Below, in pieces: positions 35,704-47,055 of a stretch of 64,000 bases of DNA. The notes under the pieces were generated by a model, which searched no databases, was not told the DNA's origin, and saw only the letters and a program-made list of their open reading frames with translations. Made by a program: the position numbers and the translations under genes. Position 1 is the stretch's first letter, and each line of letters opens with the position of its first letter. The DNA comes from Evernia prunastri (Eukaryota; Ascomycota; Lecanoromycetes; Lecanorales; Parmeliaceae). The stretch is taken from NCBI GenBank assembly GCA_003184365.1, contig NKYR01000019.1:310001-374000 (forward strand), read 5' to 3'.

Positions 35704-36490
35704 ATGGCAGACTTCAAACATATCGCCCACGATCTCCTAAGTCAAGCCCACCCTGCCCTACTCGCCGACTCCATTTTTGTCGATAAAGTCCTTCACAAAC
35801 CACTACACCTCCGCCCTACATCGCCAGACCCCATCTCTCAAGATGCCCGAGCCAAGCGACGAATCCAGCGCATTCGAAAAAAGGAAAAATCGCAGCGCCG
35901 CCAGAAGGTGAAGCCTCTGTCGGCGAAAGAAAAGCGGGATTCAGGCATCTACGAGATTCCGAATACTGCGAAGAAGTATGAGATCTATGTGCCTTTGCAT
36001 AATATGTGGGTAGGATATATGTGGGAAATTCTGGGCATGAAAATGGATGAGAGGGCTTTTGTGACGGGGAATAGTGCTGGGGGTAAACTTGCAAGTGCGG
36101 ACTACCACGGAGCGGAGGTTACTGTTGTGAGGAGTAAATGTATGGGGATGGTCGGCCTCACAGGAATTGTGGTTAGAGATACAAAATTTACGTTTCAAAT
36201 CATTACTAAAAAGAACGAGCTCAAGAGTAAGAATCCCTTGAGAGACGAGTGGGATTTTGAGTCTGATGATGTGGCCTGTTCTAGCCATACCGAAAAGGCA
36301 TACGATCTTTCGATTCGAGATCCCACAACCTGAGTCAAGACCGAGCTTGAACGAGGATGAGTCTGTAAGGGCAGAAGCAAAAGACGGACTGGCACATCTG
36401 GTATTCGAATTGCATGGATCGCAATTCGAAAACAGGGCTCCAGATCGAGCAACCAAAAAGTTCAAGCCGAGGAACATGGATGATCTATGA
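35704..36490 (+). CDS. POP4: RNase P/MRP protein subunit Pop4 (Rpp29)
   Basis: Subunit of nuclear RNase P and RNase MRP, needed for tRNA 5' processing and rRNA processing. Two exons, 35704-36226 and 36285-36490, give about 242 residues. A basic region (RRIQRIRKKEKSQRRQKVKP) precedes the Sm-like core: YVPLHNMWVGYMWEIL, ADYHGAEVTVVRSKCMGMVG, GIVVRDTKFTFQIITKK. The 58-bp intron (GTAAGA...CTAG) restores the conserved IPKRHTIFRFEIP; without it the frame ends early. The stop lies 43 bp from that of the converging pantoate ligase. Confidence 0.92.
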
Positions 36491-36533
36491 CAGATTTTGC
36501 CAGCAGGATTCCACTTCACAGTGATATCCAACA

Positions 36534-37598
36534 TCATGGAATATATCCAACCTTAGCCGACAGAAGCTCCAAATAGATATTGTCGATCAATCTGACGGTC
36601 GATGTCCCTCCACCAAGACCGGTTTCCTCTCGTTCCTGAGGCTCCTCAGTAGGAAGCATTTTGATAGCGCCACTCAGTATGGCTCCGCGCTCCGAATCCA
36701 CCTCTTCCAACTCGTCCAGGGTGTCGGGGTCTGCGATCGAGACGTAGTCGATTTCAAATCTTACACGCTTCTCTCTGGGCAAGGCATATTGCTGTTTTTT
36801 CACGGCAGACAGCATGTCGACCGCTGCATTGTATAAAAACCGCCTTTTCCTAGCTCCTCTGGCGAAGACCTTTTGAACCTCTTTGAAAGAGTCTAAGAGC
36901 ACCAATGCTACTTTGCGTCTCCGTTCTCCGAGATACACGTTACGTGAGCTCATAGCTAAACCGTCCTGCTCCCGGATTGTCGACCCGACACGGACCTCAG
37001 TGTTGAGATGGAAATCCTGCACCATCCGCTTGATCACAAATGTCTGCTGAATGTCCTTCTGCCCAAAATATACTCTTTCGGGCTGCACTATGTTTAAAAG
37101 CTTCATGCAGACTGTTGCGACACCGCGGAAGAAGACGGGTCTAGAAGCACCTTCAAGTTTCGATGATAAAGGCGTGATGGTCACAAAAGAGCCCTGACCG
37201 TCGACCTCGGAGCTTGGAGGCGAAGCCGGATACATTTCTTTCGTACTCGGCATGAATACCACACTCATATCGCCTACTCGGTCGTTTTTTTTGAATTCCT
37301 TTGCCAACGCTGCCAGTTTGACTTTATCAGCGTCCCAGGTGCGAGGGTAGGAGCTGAGATCCTCATTGGCGCCAAATTGCGTAGGGTTGACATAGATCGA
37401 AACGTAAACATGGTCGTTTTCACTTGCAGCTTGTCGTATCAAGGCCAGGTGGCCTTGGTGAAGAGCGCCCATCGTTGGCACAAAGCCCACTGAATTCCCT
37501 GCGAGCAGCGCTTTGCCGCGTTTTTCACGGAGACTGGGTATAGAAGTGATCTTTTTGAAGCCTGTAAGCCTCCGAAGCTTGATCAAACGCACTCGCAT
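36534..37598 (-). CDS. PAN6: pantoate--beta-alanine ligase (pantothenate synthetase)
   Basis: Joins pantoate and beta-alanine with ATP in the last step of pantothenate synthesis. Single exon, about 354 residues. Family motifs are in order: GFVPTMGALHQGHLALIR (nucleotide-binding HxGH), VSIYVNPTQFGANEDLSSYP, GVATVCMKLLNIVQPERVYF, FGQKDIQQTFVIKRMV, and REQDGLAMSSRNVYL (the KMSKS-like loop). The ATG at 37598 (MRVRLIKLRRLTGFKK) gives a short basic leader, possibly mitochondrial. The frame stays open further upstream but only antisense to the Rieske gene, so the longer version is not favoured. It is divergent from the Rieske protein gene, 325 bp between ATGs. Confidence 0.93.
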   Translation of the reverse strand: MRVRLIKLRRLTGFKKITSIPSLREKRGKALLAGNSVGFVPTMGALHQGHLALIRQAASENDHVYVSIYVNPTQFGANEDLSSYPRTWDADKVKLAALAKEFKKNDRVGDMSVVFMPSTKEMYPASPPSSEVDGQGSFVTITPLSSKLEGASRPVFFRGVATVCMKLLNIVQPERVYFGQKDIQQTFVIKRMVQDFHLNTEVRVGSTIREQDGLAMSSRNVYLGERRRKVALVLLDSFKEVQKVFARGARKRRFLYNAAVDMLSAVKKQQYALPREKRVRFEIDYVSIADPDTLDELEEVDSERGAILSGAIKMLPTEEPQEREETGLGGGTSTVRLIDNIYLELLSAKVGYIP

Positions 37599-37923
37599 AG
37601 TGAATACAAGAGAAGAACGGGAACTGCAGCAGCCGTGGCTTGTATTCGCGATCAACCAAGGGGGATGGAATCGAGCAAGACTGCAGGAAGCGGTACTTCC
37701 CAAGTCTCCCTTGCAGCAGTGATTTGTACAGATAACCACATCGTGAGTCAGACGGTCGCGGACAGTAGAAATGAGTTGGCGGTGTCGTGATAGAACCTTC
37801 AGCGTGGAATTGGGACGGCGAGATTGCGCTACTCTAGCGCCGTATTTTCCATTCTCCCATGGAACCTCGACATTCATTGTCACCAAAACCTCCATTGCAT
37901 CCAAGCTCTCCACTCCACCCACA
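37599..37923. other. divergent promoter region, pantoate ligase / Rieske
   Basis: 325 bp between two ATGs. Nothing specific recognised. Confidence 0.4.
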
Positions 37924-38946
37924 ATGCCGCCTCTCCCAGCAGCTCGTAGTACCATGCTACGCCTATATCCACGGCAGCATGTCCCAGCAACCATCACCCC
38001 CGCAATCCTTGCTGCCACCCAACAACGGCGCTGCAAAGCCGACATCGTCGAACGTCATTCCGGGGAATACGAACAAACACCACGCTTCGAATCACCCTTC
38101 AAGAACCGCGATGAGAACCCTACAACCAAAATACCTAGTTTTGCGAACTATATGAGCAAGAAGGGCGAGACTTCGAATAAGACTTTTCAATATTTTATGG
38201 TGGGGGGAATGGGGCTGTTGACGGCGGCAGGGGCGAAGGCTACAGTGCAAGGTAAACATTGCGATGGGGTTGAGGCAGTGCTGTTTGATGTTGAGGGGGA
38301 ATAACGGGGAAGAGAGAGGACGCAATGGCTGATAATCGTGCCGGAATGCAGATTTCCTGGTCAACATGTCCGCCTCTGCGGACGTGCTCGCGCAAGCGAA
38401 GGTCGAGATCGACTTGGCAGCCATACCTGAGGGCAAGAACGTATGCCTTTCCCCATCTCCGCAAACCGCTGCGCTGCGATGGGAACGGTAGCTGATCCTT
38501 TGCGAACAGGTGATCATCAAATGGCGCGGCAAGCCCGTCTTCATCCGCCACCGCACCTCCGACGAAATCAAAGAAGCCGAAGACACAAAGTGGGAATCGC
38601 TACGAGATCCGCAACCAGACTCTGACCGCGTGAAGAAGCCCGAATGGCTCATAATGTTGGGTACGCCATTACTCTCCCCTCCCCTTCTTCCCAAGCCCTG
38701 TCCCCGCCCCCCTCACCATTGCACAACCCCAGCGAGCTAACCATTGAAAACTCCCTCGCAACAGGCGTATGCACACACCTCGGCTGCGTCCCGATTGGCG
38801 AATCCGGCGACTTCGGCGGCTGGTTCTGCCCCTGCCACGGCTCGCACTACGACATCTCCGGGCGCGCGAGGAAAGGCCCCGCGCCGCTGAACCTGGCGGT
38901 GCCGGAGTACGACTTCCCGGAGGACGACAAGGTGGTGATCGGGTGA
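37924..38946 (+). CDS. RIP1: Rieske iron-sulfur subunit of cytochrome bc1 (complex III)
   Basis: Carries the 2Fe-2S cluster that accepts electrons from ubiquinol in the mitochondrial inner membrane. Four exons (37924-38251, 38352-38440, 38510-38660, 38765-38946) give about 249 residues. The Arg-rich presequence (AARSTMLRLYPRQHV) precedes the tether region with SNKTFQYFMVGGMGLLTAAG as membrane helix. Cluster ligands are CTHLGC and CPCHGSHYD, both in the last exon. The hinge is VNMSASADVLAQAKVEIDL. An in-frame ATG 30 bp downstream is an alternative start. The last exon is strongly GC-rich compared with exon 1. Confidence 0.95.
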
Positions 38947-39583
38947 GCCGTCTTCGGAAACTGCAAAGGATGGAAGAAGAACGCATAGAAGAGAGGTTGA
39001 AAGCGAAGGGGTAGTAGGAGGGATTGATGGATGGGAATAGAAAAAAAAAAAAAGGGGGGGGGGGGGGGGGGGTTTGAGAGGTCTTCTAGGTTCGCCGCCT
39101 TGTAACTATAGAACCTAGCAAAGCGAATCCGAGTGTTTACCTACAGAGTACTCAGGAGGCAAGATATCGACCCACTGCTGCTCATTTCTGTGTTCGCATT
39201 AGGATCTGTTTGCCTCCCCCAATTGGACAACGTGTTCGGATTGTTCAAGTGATGCCGAAACATAACAATAAGTCCGTGAGAGCCAACACCCCTCGCTATC
39301 TATCACATAAATACAGACCGGTAAACAACCTCTTCTGACCTCTGCATGGAAGCATTGCTCAGAATCTGGATCCCTCACAGGCGCAGTTTTCATACATTTT
39401 GGGCCGAAAATCCGCAGTTTGTAAAAATAAATTTACAGATTACCATTAATCTACGCACAAATATCTCGTCTATCCCAGAAACCCCGAAGCCAAGGGACTC
39501 TATACAATTACACGAAAATGCCTTTGTCATCACTTCGTCAAAGCGCCATTTGGACGGAGATAGAACATCTTTCCAATCCCCCC
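38947..39583. other. intergenic between convergent genes
   Basis: 637 bp between the stops of the Rieske and SNG1-family genes. Holds the homopolymer at 39042-39072; otherwise nothing recognised. Confidence 0.45.
39042..39072 (+). repeat. A12-G19 homopolymer junction
   Basis: A run of 12 A is followed directly by 19 G, about 95 bp after the Rieske stop codon. Confidence 0.95.
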
Positions 39584-41453
39584 TCAATTCTTCTTCGCCT
39601 CGGCCTCCTTCTTCTTCGCCTTCATTGTCTTCCAGCGCATGAAATAGCACGCCAAGGGGAACAGGGCGGAATTGACGGCGACCCAGACGAAGAGCACCCC
39701 GAAATTGAGCCCGATGCGCGAGTGCAGGTCGAACAGGGTGCTCCGGGACGCCTCGACGATGTTGTGCAGCGGCCACGCGTAGCCCCAGTAGTACCACTTG
39801 GGCGCCAGGTCGAGGGAGTAGAAGGCCGTCGCCACGTTGGTGATGACCCAGAAGATGAGCCACATGGCCGTCCACGGCTGCCCGATGACCATGGCCACGT
39901 TCTCGCACGCGAGGCCGAGGGCGATCATGCCGACGAAGTTGATCATCCAGTAGACGACGAAGGTGCCCTTGCCGTAGGCGTCCGGGTTGTTGGCGACCGC
40001 GGTGGCCGGAGCGGTGGGGTTGGCGAAGGGGATCTGGAAGGCGAGGGAGATGAACGAGTAAGCCAGGGACATGAAGAGGTACGCCAGCACGGTGCCGATC
40101 CAGCGGATGAGGATAAATTTCCAGAATTTGATGGTCGGGTGCCCTCCGGGTGTGACGAGCTTGCTGTAGATGGGCAGGAAGAAGGTGAAGCTGAAGAAGG
40201 CGATGATGATGAGGTAGATGAGACCGATTGTGACTGCTGGAGTGACGACAGGAGGGTCGAAGGGGCGGAGACTGAACATGGAGAAGCCGATTGCCGGGCT
40301 GAGTGCTTGCGGTGCCGCCTGTAGATTTGTGATTGGTATGCTGGTATTTTTAAGGACCATGCCCGTCCACATCTGGCCGAACATGGAGGTGATTTCGGTC
40401 TGCAAACTCGTCAGGGACGGGAGGATGTAATCATAGACGGTATCTTGATCTCGAGCTTCCACCCAGATGGTTTGACAGGCTCCCAGAGGATCGTAACTGG
40501 CATTCCCCTGCTGCACAGCTTGTTGGAGAAGCGCCGTAGCATTTGCATTGATGACGATTGCGGCCCATGCCTTGAAATCAAAAACAGCTTGCCGCACCTG
40601 CATCGGGTCATTGTTGAAATAGGCTGGATCCATGGTCATGAAACCCAGATGATTCCCAGACTGTCCAGACGATATCATTTTCTCCGTGATTTGGGTGATC
40701 AACGGACCCACTAGAGGCGTGACACCCATGTATGGTGCCTGAGTACCGTCGAAATCCACCACGAACACGTCGAGCGAGGACAAATTTTGCTCTACGTGGT
40801 ACAACACCCCCCAGTACAGACTCAGGACAAGGAGAATAAAGACACAGAGTATCAAAGCTGTCAAAGAGTCAGCGCAAGGTCCCTCAATGAACGAGGGATG
40901 CTCATTCACTTGTTCTTGCCCACAAGCCCAGCATTTGCAGTCTCAATTTTCCCAGTTGCGCGTCCCAAAACCCAACGACGGGTGGCGAACCCTGCTCACC
41001 CCCTTTCTCACCCCCATCTTCTGGCTTTTCGTCAGGGAGAGAGCTATTGCTGTGTCGCTGCTGTCCATTGCTCTGTCCCAGATATCCTAGGGTATGATTT
41101 GAATCCGGCGAATGATCCGTGCGACGGGCATTCAAGGAGCGGTCAAGGTTGCGACAATGCTCACAGTCCCTCCCGGCCATGTGGTTGAAGCAAACGGCAA
41201 TGAGCTGATGAGGCTGATAGGAAGGCGGAGGAGAAGAGGGATAATAGCTGGCAGGTCTGCTTGAGTGACGTTTATTTGTCTCGATGAGAGGCAAGGCATC
41301 GCGAGCATCTTGGGCCCTTTGGGCGGAATAATGTTCGAGCCGACGTCGGCTCGTCGATTGCATCACTTTATCTGAGAGTTGGCGAACGATGCTAGTGCCG
41401 GCTCTAACCCCGGAGCTAGACCTGCTTTGGTTAAGGTATTGCGGGTATGACAT
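39584..41453 (-). CDS. SNG1-family (DUF3533) membrane protein
   Basis: Family of yeast Sng1, linked to nitrosoguanidine resistance and plasma-membrane lipid asymmetry; the biochemical role is unclear. Two exons, 40910-41453 and 39584-40857, give about 605 residues. A polar N-terminus with a His/Cys patch (HMAGRDCEHC) and a Gly/Glu linker leads to VGFWDAQLGKLRLQMLGLWA, the block before the first helix. The splice joins ART to TLILCVFILLVLSLYWG. After a large extracytoplasmic loop come five or more hydrophobic segments, for example VTIGLIYLIIIAFFSFTFFL, and a Lys-rich tail (KTMKAKKKEAEAKKN). The 3' 480 bp are GC-rich relative to the 5' part. Confidence 0.88.
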
Positions 41454-42183
41454 ATTGGTGGCGATACGAGACTCAGTGTAAAGTACCTTACCTTACACCT
41501 GCTTGGTGAGGTGTGTTCTGCTAGAGAGTGTGTGTGCTTCAAATTGTACAGCAATGGCTAAAATTTGAAGCGATCAAGTATTATATATAACTTTGAAAAT
41601 CTAGAAAGTCTTTTCGGTGGAAGTTCCATGTTTAAGTATCCAATCTCACATCAACGGTTTCGGTCGCCGAGGGGAAAGACGGCCACGATACATGCAACCG
41701 GGCACCAATCATTCAACGCCGTTCATGGGCCATCCCTTCTCTTTTTCAGCTGTCGAGTATGTAATGAGAGCATGTTTCCTTGCTTCTAGGATGGCCGCGT
41801 ACACTACTGCTGCAGCCGGCGGGACCCGAGGACAGGGCAGCTGCTATTCCTAGGCCTTTCGTAGATCTGCTGTAACTACACGTGCCAAGACTGGGAACGA
41901 TATACATCGGCGCCGACCAAATGGTCAATGACGCTTGCCTGTGCCGTGTGCCCTTTTCATCGTATTCCGCCTCTGCAGGACATCGTTGGATCCGTTGGGA
42001 ACCGAGTGCTCAGGGCCAGCATACAGTAGTCGCATCCACTGTCACCATTTAAATTTACAGACTTGCAAGTTGTGCTCTATTGCTCCTGACTAATATTCAC
42101 ACCTCATCCCCCGCTCTGCCCTACAATATCCATCGATCGCCCTAAAATTGTGAATTTGGCCTTATATCATCCTGTAGTGCTCA
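41454..42183. other. intergenic, no gene recognised
   Basis: 730 bp between the SNG1-family start and the Pkc1 stop. No supported frame or repeat. Confidence 0.45.
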
Positions 42184-45100
42184 TCATATGAAGTCTGCCG
42201 AGTATGAAAAGCCTCGAAATTCTTCTTGCATCGCTTGCGTCAAGACTGAAGTTTGTTAGCTTAGACTATCAACTCCACCGAATTTGCCAGACTTACCAGA
42301 CTGCACCGGCGTCAGGACCGGCGTTACGCTTGTGAATTCGGAATCAAAATTGCTGGTATCGGTAGGACTCTTGATCTGTGGTTGAAACGGAGGGGCCACT
42401 TTCTTGTCTCGGATATCGTCCCAGTTGATGTTTCTGAAGAATGCGTGGCTCATGATTTCTTGAGCATCAGTAGGACCAGACCCTAGCCGCAATTCTGGTT
42501 CTCGCATTAATAGCTTTTGTAGGATCGACACTGAGTCTCGTGGCATGTGTATTGGATATAGCGGCTCATCGGCTAGAATGGCATCGTAAATCTCATCTTC
42601 GTCTTCCCCACGGAATGGGGACTGTTGCAGTAGCATCTGGTAAATCAGGACACCAAATGCCCACCAATCGACAGCCCGTCCGTACTTCTTGTCAAGTAAA
42701 ATCTGGCGACAGATTAGATAATAGCATCGTAAATTTTGGCGTATCCACTCACTTCCGGTGCCATGAACTCGGGTGTGCCACAAAAGGTGCTTGTGCTTGA
42801 CCCATACCACATCTCTTCTTTGCAAAGACCGTAGTCGGCAACTTTAATGTGACCATCCAAGGTCAGCATTATGTTGTCGAGTTTCAGATCGCGGTAAATA
42901 ACTCCGTTCTCGTGGAAATACTTCAGGGCTAGGCAGACCTCAGCGGCATAAAACCTGAAGGTGTCAGTATTGATGAATATATCAGAGGGCAACCATTTCA
43001 CTGACTGTGCACGTTTGCTCCCAAATTGTCCACGTTGGATGTGCAACATGAGATCGCCACCACTTATGTATTCCATGACGAAATAGACCCGGGTCTCGGT
43101 CTGAAAACACGCATGAAGATTCAGCAAGAATGGATGGCGCTCTTTGTTCGCAATCAAGAACACCCTCTTTTCTGACTTCGTGCTCTCCACTTCATCATTC
43201 TCAATGATGAACTCTTTCTTAAGGACTTTAATGGCGTAAAGCTTCTTCGTAGCCTTGGTTTCTGCCAGCATAACCTTACCAAAATTACCTTTCCCGAGCA
43301 CTGCAAGGAAATTGAAATGCTCAAGTCCAATACGTCTTCCCATACCCTGTTGAGGAGCAGCTTCGCTTGCAGGTTGTGCCTTGACGACTTGCTGGCTTTG
43401 TTGCTGTGTTCTGGTTGGCTCCTGGTAACTGGGTTGCTGTTGAGGAGGCTGAACGATAGAGGTAGGAGGCGCTTGCGAAGGGTATCCGCCGTAGCCCGCA
43501 TAGTCGTTCGGGTTATAGGTGGCTTGTGGAGGTTGTTGTGGCCCCGCATCCATAGATGGATAGCTTGCACCGGGCATGCCAGAAAGTGAGCTGAAGTCAG
43601 TTGTTGTGTTAGACCTGGGTGACGAAAGTCTTTTGTTATTATTAACACCCATGACCTTAGATGCAGCGTCAATGGCCGCCTGAGATGACGCTGAGCGGGG
43701 AGGCTGCTGAGGTCGACGTTGCTGTGGCAGGCCTTCGCCACTATATGCTGCGTTCTTGGCAGCATTCTGAGCTGCGCCGGATGGCCCTCCATATTGTTGA
43801 GCCGGAGGAGGTTGACTATATAGCTGTTCTTCCTGGCCATGTGATCTTCGAGGGTCCGTGGCCGGCGTGCTGAGCTGTTCTGCTGCCGGCGCTGGTCTAA
43901 AAGACGGTTGAGGTGCTGGAGTTGGACGTCCAGAGCTTGGCCTCAAGGTCCTTTCGCTCAGATTTGTGGGCTTGGAGGGTCGCTGTCCTTGCAAATTCTT
44001 GGTCTCTCGAGAAAGTACTAGGATCTGATTCGCTACTTCCATTGACATGCCACAGAAGTCGGGCACAAGGTGAGCGCATTGCGCATGGCAGCTGAGAGCG
44101 CATTCTGTGCAATTGTTAGCCTTGTGTAAGACAGATAACTGCAGCGGACTCGACTCACCATAGCATTTCTTATTTTTGCGACCCAGTGGTAGGATGTAGC
44201 CACAATGACAGCACCAGTTGGCTCCCATGTTAGAAAAGTTTTCGAATCTGTGTGGTATACGATGATTGAGCTTCTCCTCATCCGGATCGGTTTCCGCATT
44301 GGATTTGCTGATACATTTGGTGACGACCTTAGAGTAGCATTTTTTGTGGCACGTATATTTGCAATCCTCGCATTGCATACCCGCGGAGTACTTCAGAAAC
44401 TCGCCGCAAAGCGCACAACGCATGATATTGTAGAATTGCTGGAGCACGAATTTATGGCCGTAAAGTTCATGGACTTCTTCTTTGCGCTGGCGGATGGCGC
44501 CTTTACGGTTAAGACCAATGTCGAAGGGTCTTCGGTCTTTGAGTTGTTTTGCTACAACATGTCAGTATCTCTGAATGATCAATAGAACAGAGATGGTCGG
44601 GCTCACTGAAGCTCAAAGTTAATTGAATCCTTCCCACCGGCTCCAGAGCAAACCATGCGTCGACGTCTCCAGGATTTGAAGGAGGTTGGGCTGCGTTGTA
44701 GGAAGCTTGTCCCGATGAGCCTCTGGAATCCCGCTGTTCACGACCTTGTGGCTGGTACGCAGAATCTTGTCGGGTTTGCATCCCTTGGTTTTCCATCCTG
44801 TCTGCTGTTGCCCAACCACCGCCCAGATCCGCTTCAATCTTTTTACGTCTCATTTCTTCCGCGATATCAGATATCCGAATCCACAGCATGGCTATAGGTG
44901 TCGGATGAGTTCCAGACTTATCGTAAACAGTCAACTCGATTTCGTTGGCCTTGTCAATGTCGACCTGGTGCACTTCGTCGGTCCACCTATCGATCCTAGT
45001 GCTTTTCGTTCTTGCTTTCACCGTATCTTCAACTTTTAACACAACAAACGTCTCCGGACTCCGAGCAAACCTTCCAATGGCCGCATGATCAACATCCTTG

Positions 45101-46034
45101 ACCGCATGTACGGTCATGGAGAGGAGACCAGTTAAAGGCTTTCGCATGTTGGGGGAGTTCAAGCTGTCATCTAGATATGTCGTTAGGGCGCTTACAATGT
45201 AGCTCTCCCAGAGAAGGACCTACCGTCTGGCAAATCGTTGGTGCTTTCCATATCCACGTGCAGATCCTCATACCTCTTTAGAGCTTGCTTCAGAAGCTGG
45301 ATCTTCTGGTTGCTCTCTATTCGCCGCGCCTCTGCATCGGCTTTGCTCTTTCTGTCCCCTTCATCTTGATAGAGCCTGACCATCTTTTCCACGCCGTCTT
45401 TATACTGTTTTTCAACGCTCAATTTGAACTCTAACTGGGAGAGCATCAGCTGTATCCGGGGTCCGAGATAGGGAGTATCGTATTTTATTAGGTCTGCAGA
45501 TGCTCGTTAGTCCATAGATTCGATAGGCTGAACTTTGAACCACCTACCAAGTTTTGAATAATTAGGCCTCGTTTTGGGCATTGTAGATCCCGGACCAGGA
45601 GGACCAAATGGGGCTCGTGGAGGCATCATGCCATGGCCTCCGCTCATATCGTTCATATATCCTCCATTACCGGGATCCCCGTAGTCACCCGAGTCTTGAC
45701 CCAAACCTGCTCCTCCATCTCTGGATGGTGGTGTTGGTCCGCCTGGCCGTTGTGCATTCCGCCCTCCTCTTTGCTGAGGCGATTGGCCCCCATGTGCTGG
45801 AGGCTGAGGTCTACCAGAGCTCCCCGATCCCATTGCCTCCATCCTCCGCATCTGTAATTCTCTCATCTTTTCCTCAAGGTAGTCTATCCCTTTTCTTGAC
45901 TCTCTTATTTGGGAATCCAAGCTCTGCTGCACTTGGGGATTCGAGGATTGGCGCATGTTGTTCGCGGCGTTGATAAGGACCTTCTCCCTCTCAATCTTCC
46001 GGTACACCTGATTAATAAGTTCATCGTCGTTCAT
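42184..46034 (-). CDS. PKC1: protein kinase C (Pkc1), cell-wall integrity pathway
   Basis: Rho1-activated kinase at the top of the cell-wall integrity MAP kinase cascade. Eight exons (45548-46034, 45224-45493, 44607-45170, 44159-44551, 43006-44104, 42753-42954, 42297-42702, 42184-42245) give about 1160 residues, normal for Pezizomycotina. Domains: HR1 coiled coils at about 1-70 and 165-250; C2 from about 260; two C1 zinc fingers at about 475-600 (YNIMRCALCGEFL..., CALSCHAQCAHLVPDFC); a Pro/Gln-rich linker; kinase about 834-1095 with LGKGNFGKV, YAIKVLKK, IYRDLKLDNI and ADYGL in place of the usual DFGL; C-terminal hydrophobic motif FRGFSY in the last 62-bp exon. The 51-bp fifth intron is in frame and stop-free. 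Confidence 0.96.
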
Positions 46035-47055
46035 CTTGACTGATACCTTGCCTCACAGGCGACAAGGATGGAATTATCAGAACAAGCAGTCGAGAAATGT
46101 GGAGCCTAGAATATCCTGTTGATGCTCGAACCAGAAGGAACAAAGAAAATTTCGGTGTGTAGGGGCTGTTTCAATAGACGAAAAGATCGCGATGTAAATG
46201 TTGTGCTATGTCGCCTTTTTGGAGCACACCTCAGAGGGTAGTTGTCATATGTAGCCTTGGAGTGAGGACTCAGAAACAGTAAAGTGGCGCGCTACTGCCC
46301 AAGAAAGTCGCCACAATAACATCAGCCAGACCTTATAAGTAAGCACACAGATGGCCGGGGAGTTCATGTAGACCAACAGTGGTCCAATTTGACAAATGCA
46401 CAAGTGGTACAATTACCATGTTTCAAGATCGGCATGGAGGCTGTGAGGCAACAGAGTGTGGGGGTAGTACATAAGAACCGCAGAACAACATATACTATGC
46501 TTGACTTCTACACAACACGGCAATTAGACCGAAACTCTTTAATATACGTTTCTATAAGCACTTTACGTGAGTGGTATCCTATCTGCCTGCCCAGTTACTA
46601 TTTGATCCGTTGATCGAATAATCACATTTGAAGGTTTCTCGGCCTTTGGCTTGCAAATACGAGTAGACACGCAATGGAACCAACCATATGCCATACTAAA
46701 AATAAAACAGTGATTACTGACTGCGAATGATCATGAAAACTCTCATCTCTTCTTTGGTATCATTACATTAAAATACAGACATATCCGTAGCATCCATGCC
46801 GAATCTTGTCCGGCCAATGTGTAAAGCTCAGCCTGTCTGCCGGCCAGTGCACTGCTTTTCCTTTCTTACGTCGGAACGCCTCGCTTATATCATCTATAGC
46901 AGACAGAAAATAGCAAAAGTTTCGAACTCTGGCGCAGAATCACTCAATGTGCCTAGGTCAATGGGTTGCGCCTTTGGACCGAGACTGGCTCTGTAAGATT
47001 AATAGAAGATGATTGCTGAGGATTACCGGGAGACACTCTGAATATAGCCAAAAAT
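46035..47055. other. intergenic, no gene recognised
   Basis: About 1.0 kb: promoter of Pkc1 and 3' flank of the Zn2Cys6 gene. No conserved frame. Confidence 0.45.

Noticed and set aside
37599..38045. N-terminal extension of the pantoate ligase frame
   Set aside because: It runs antisense over the Rieske promoter and first exon and has no family similarity; the ATG at 37598 gives the normal length.
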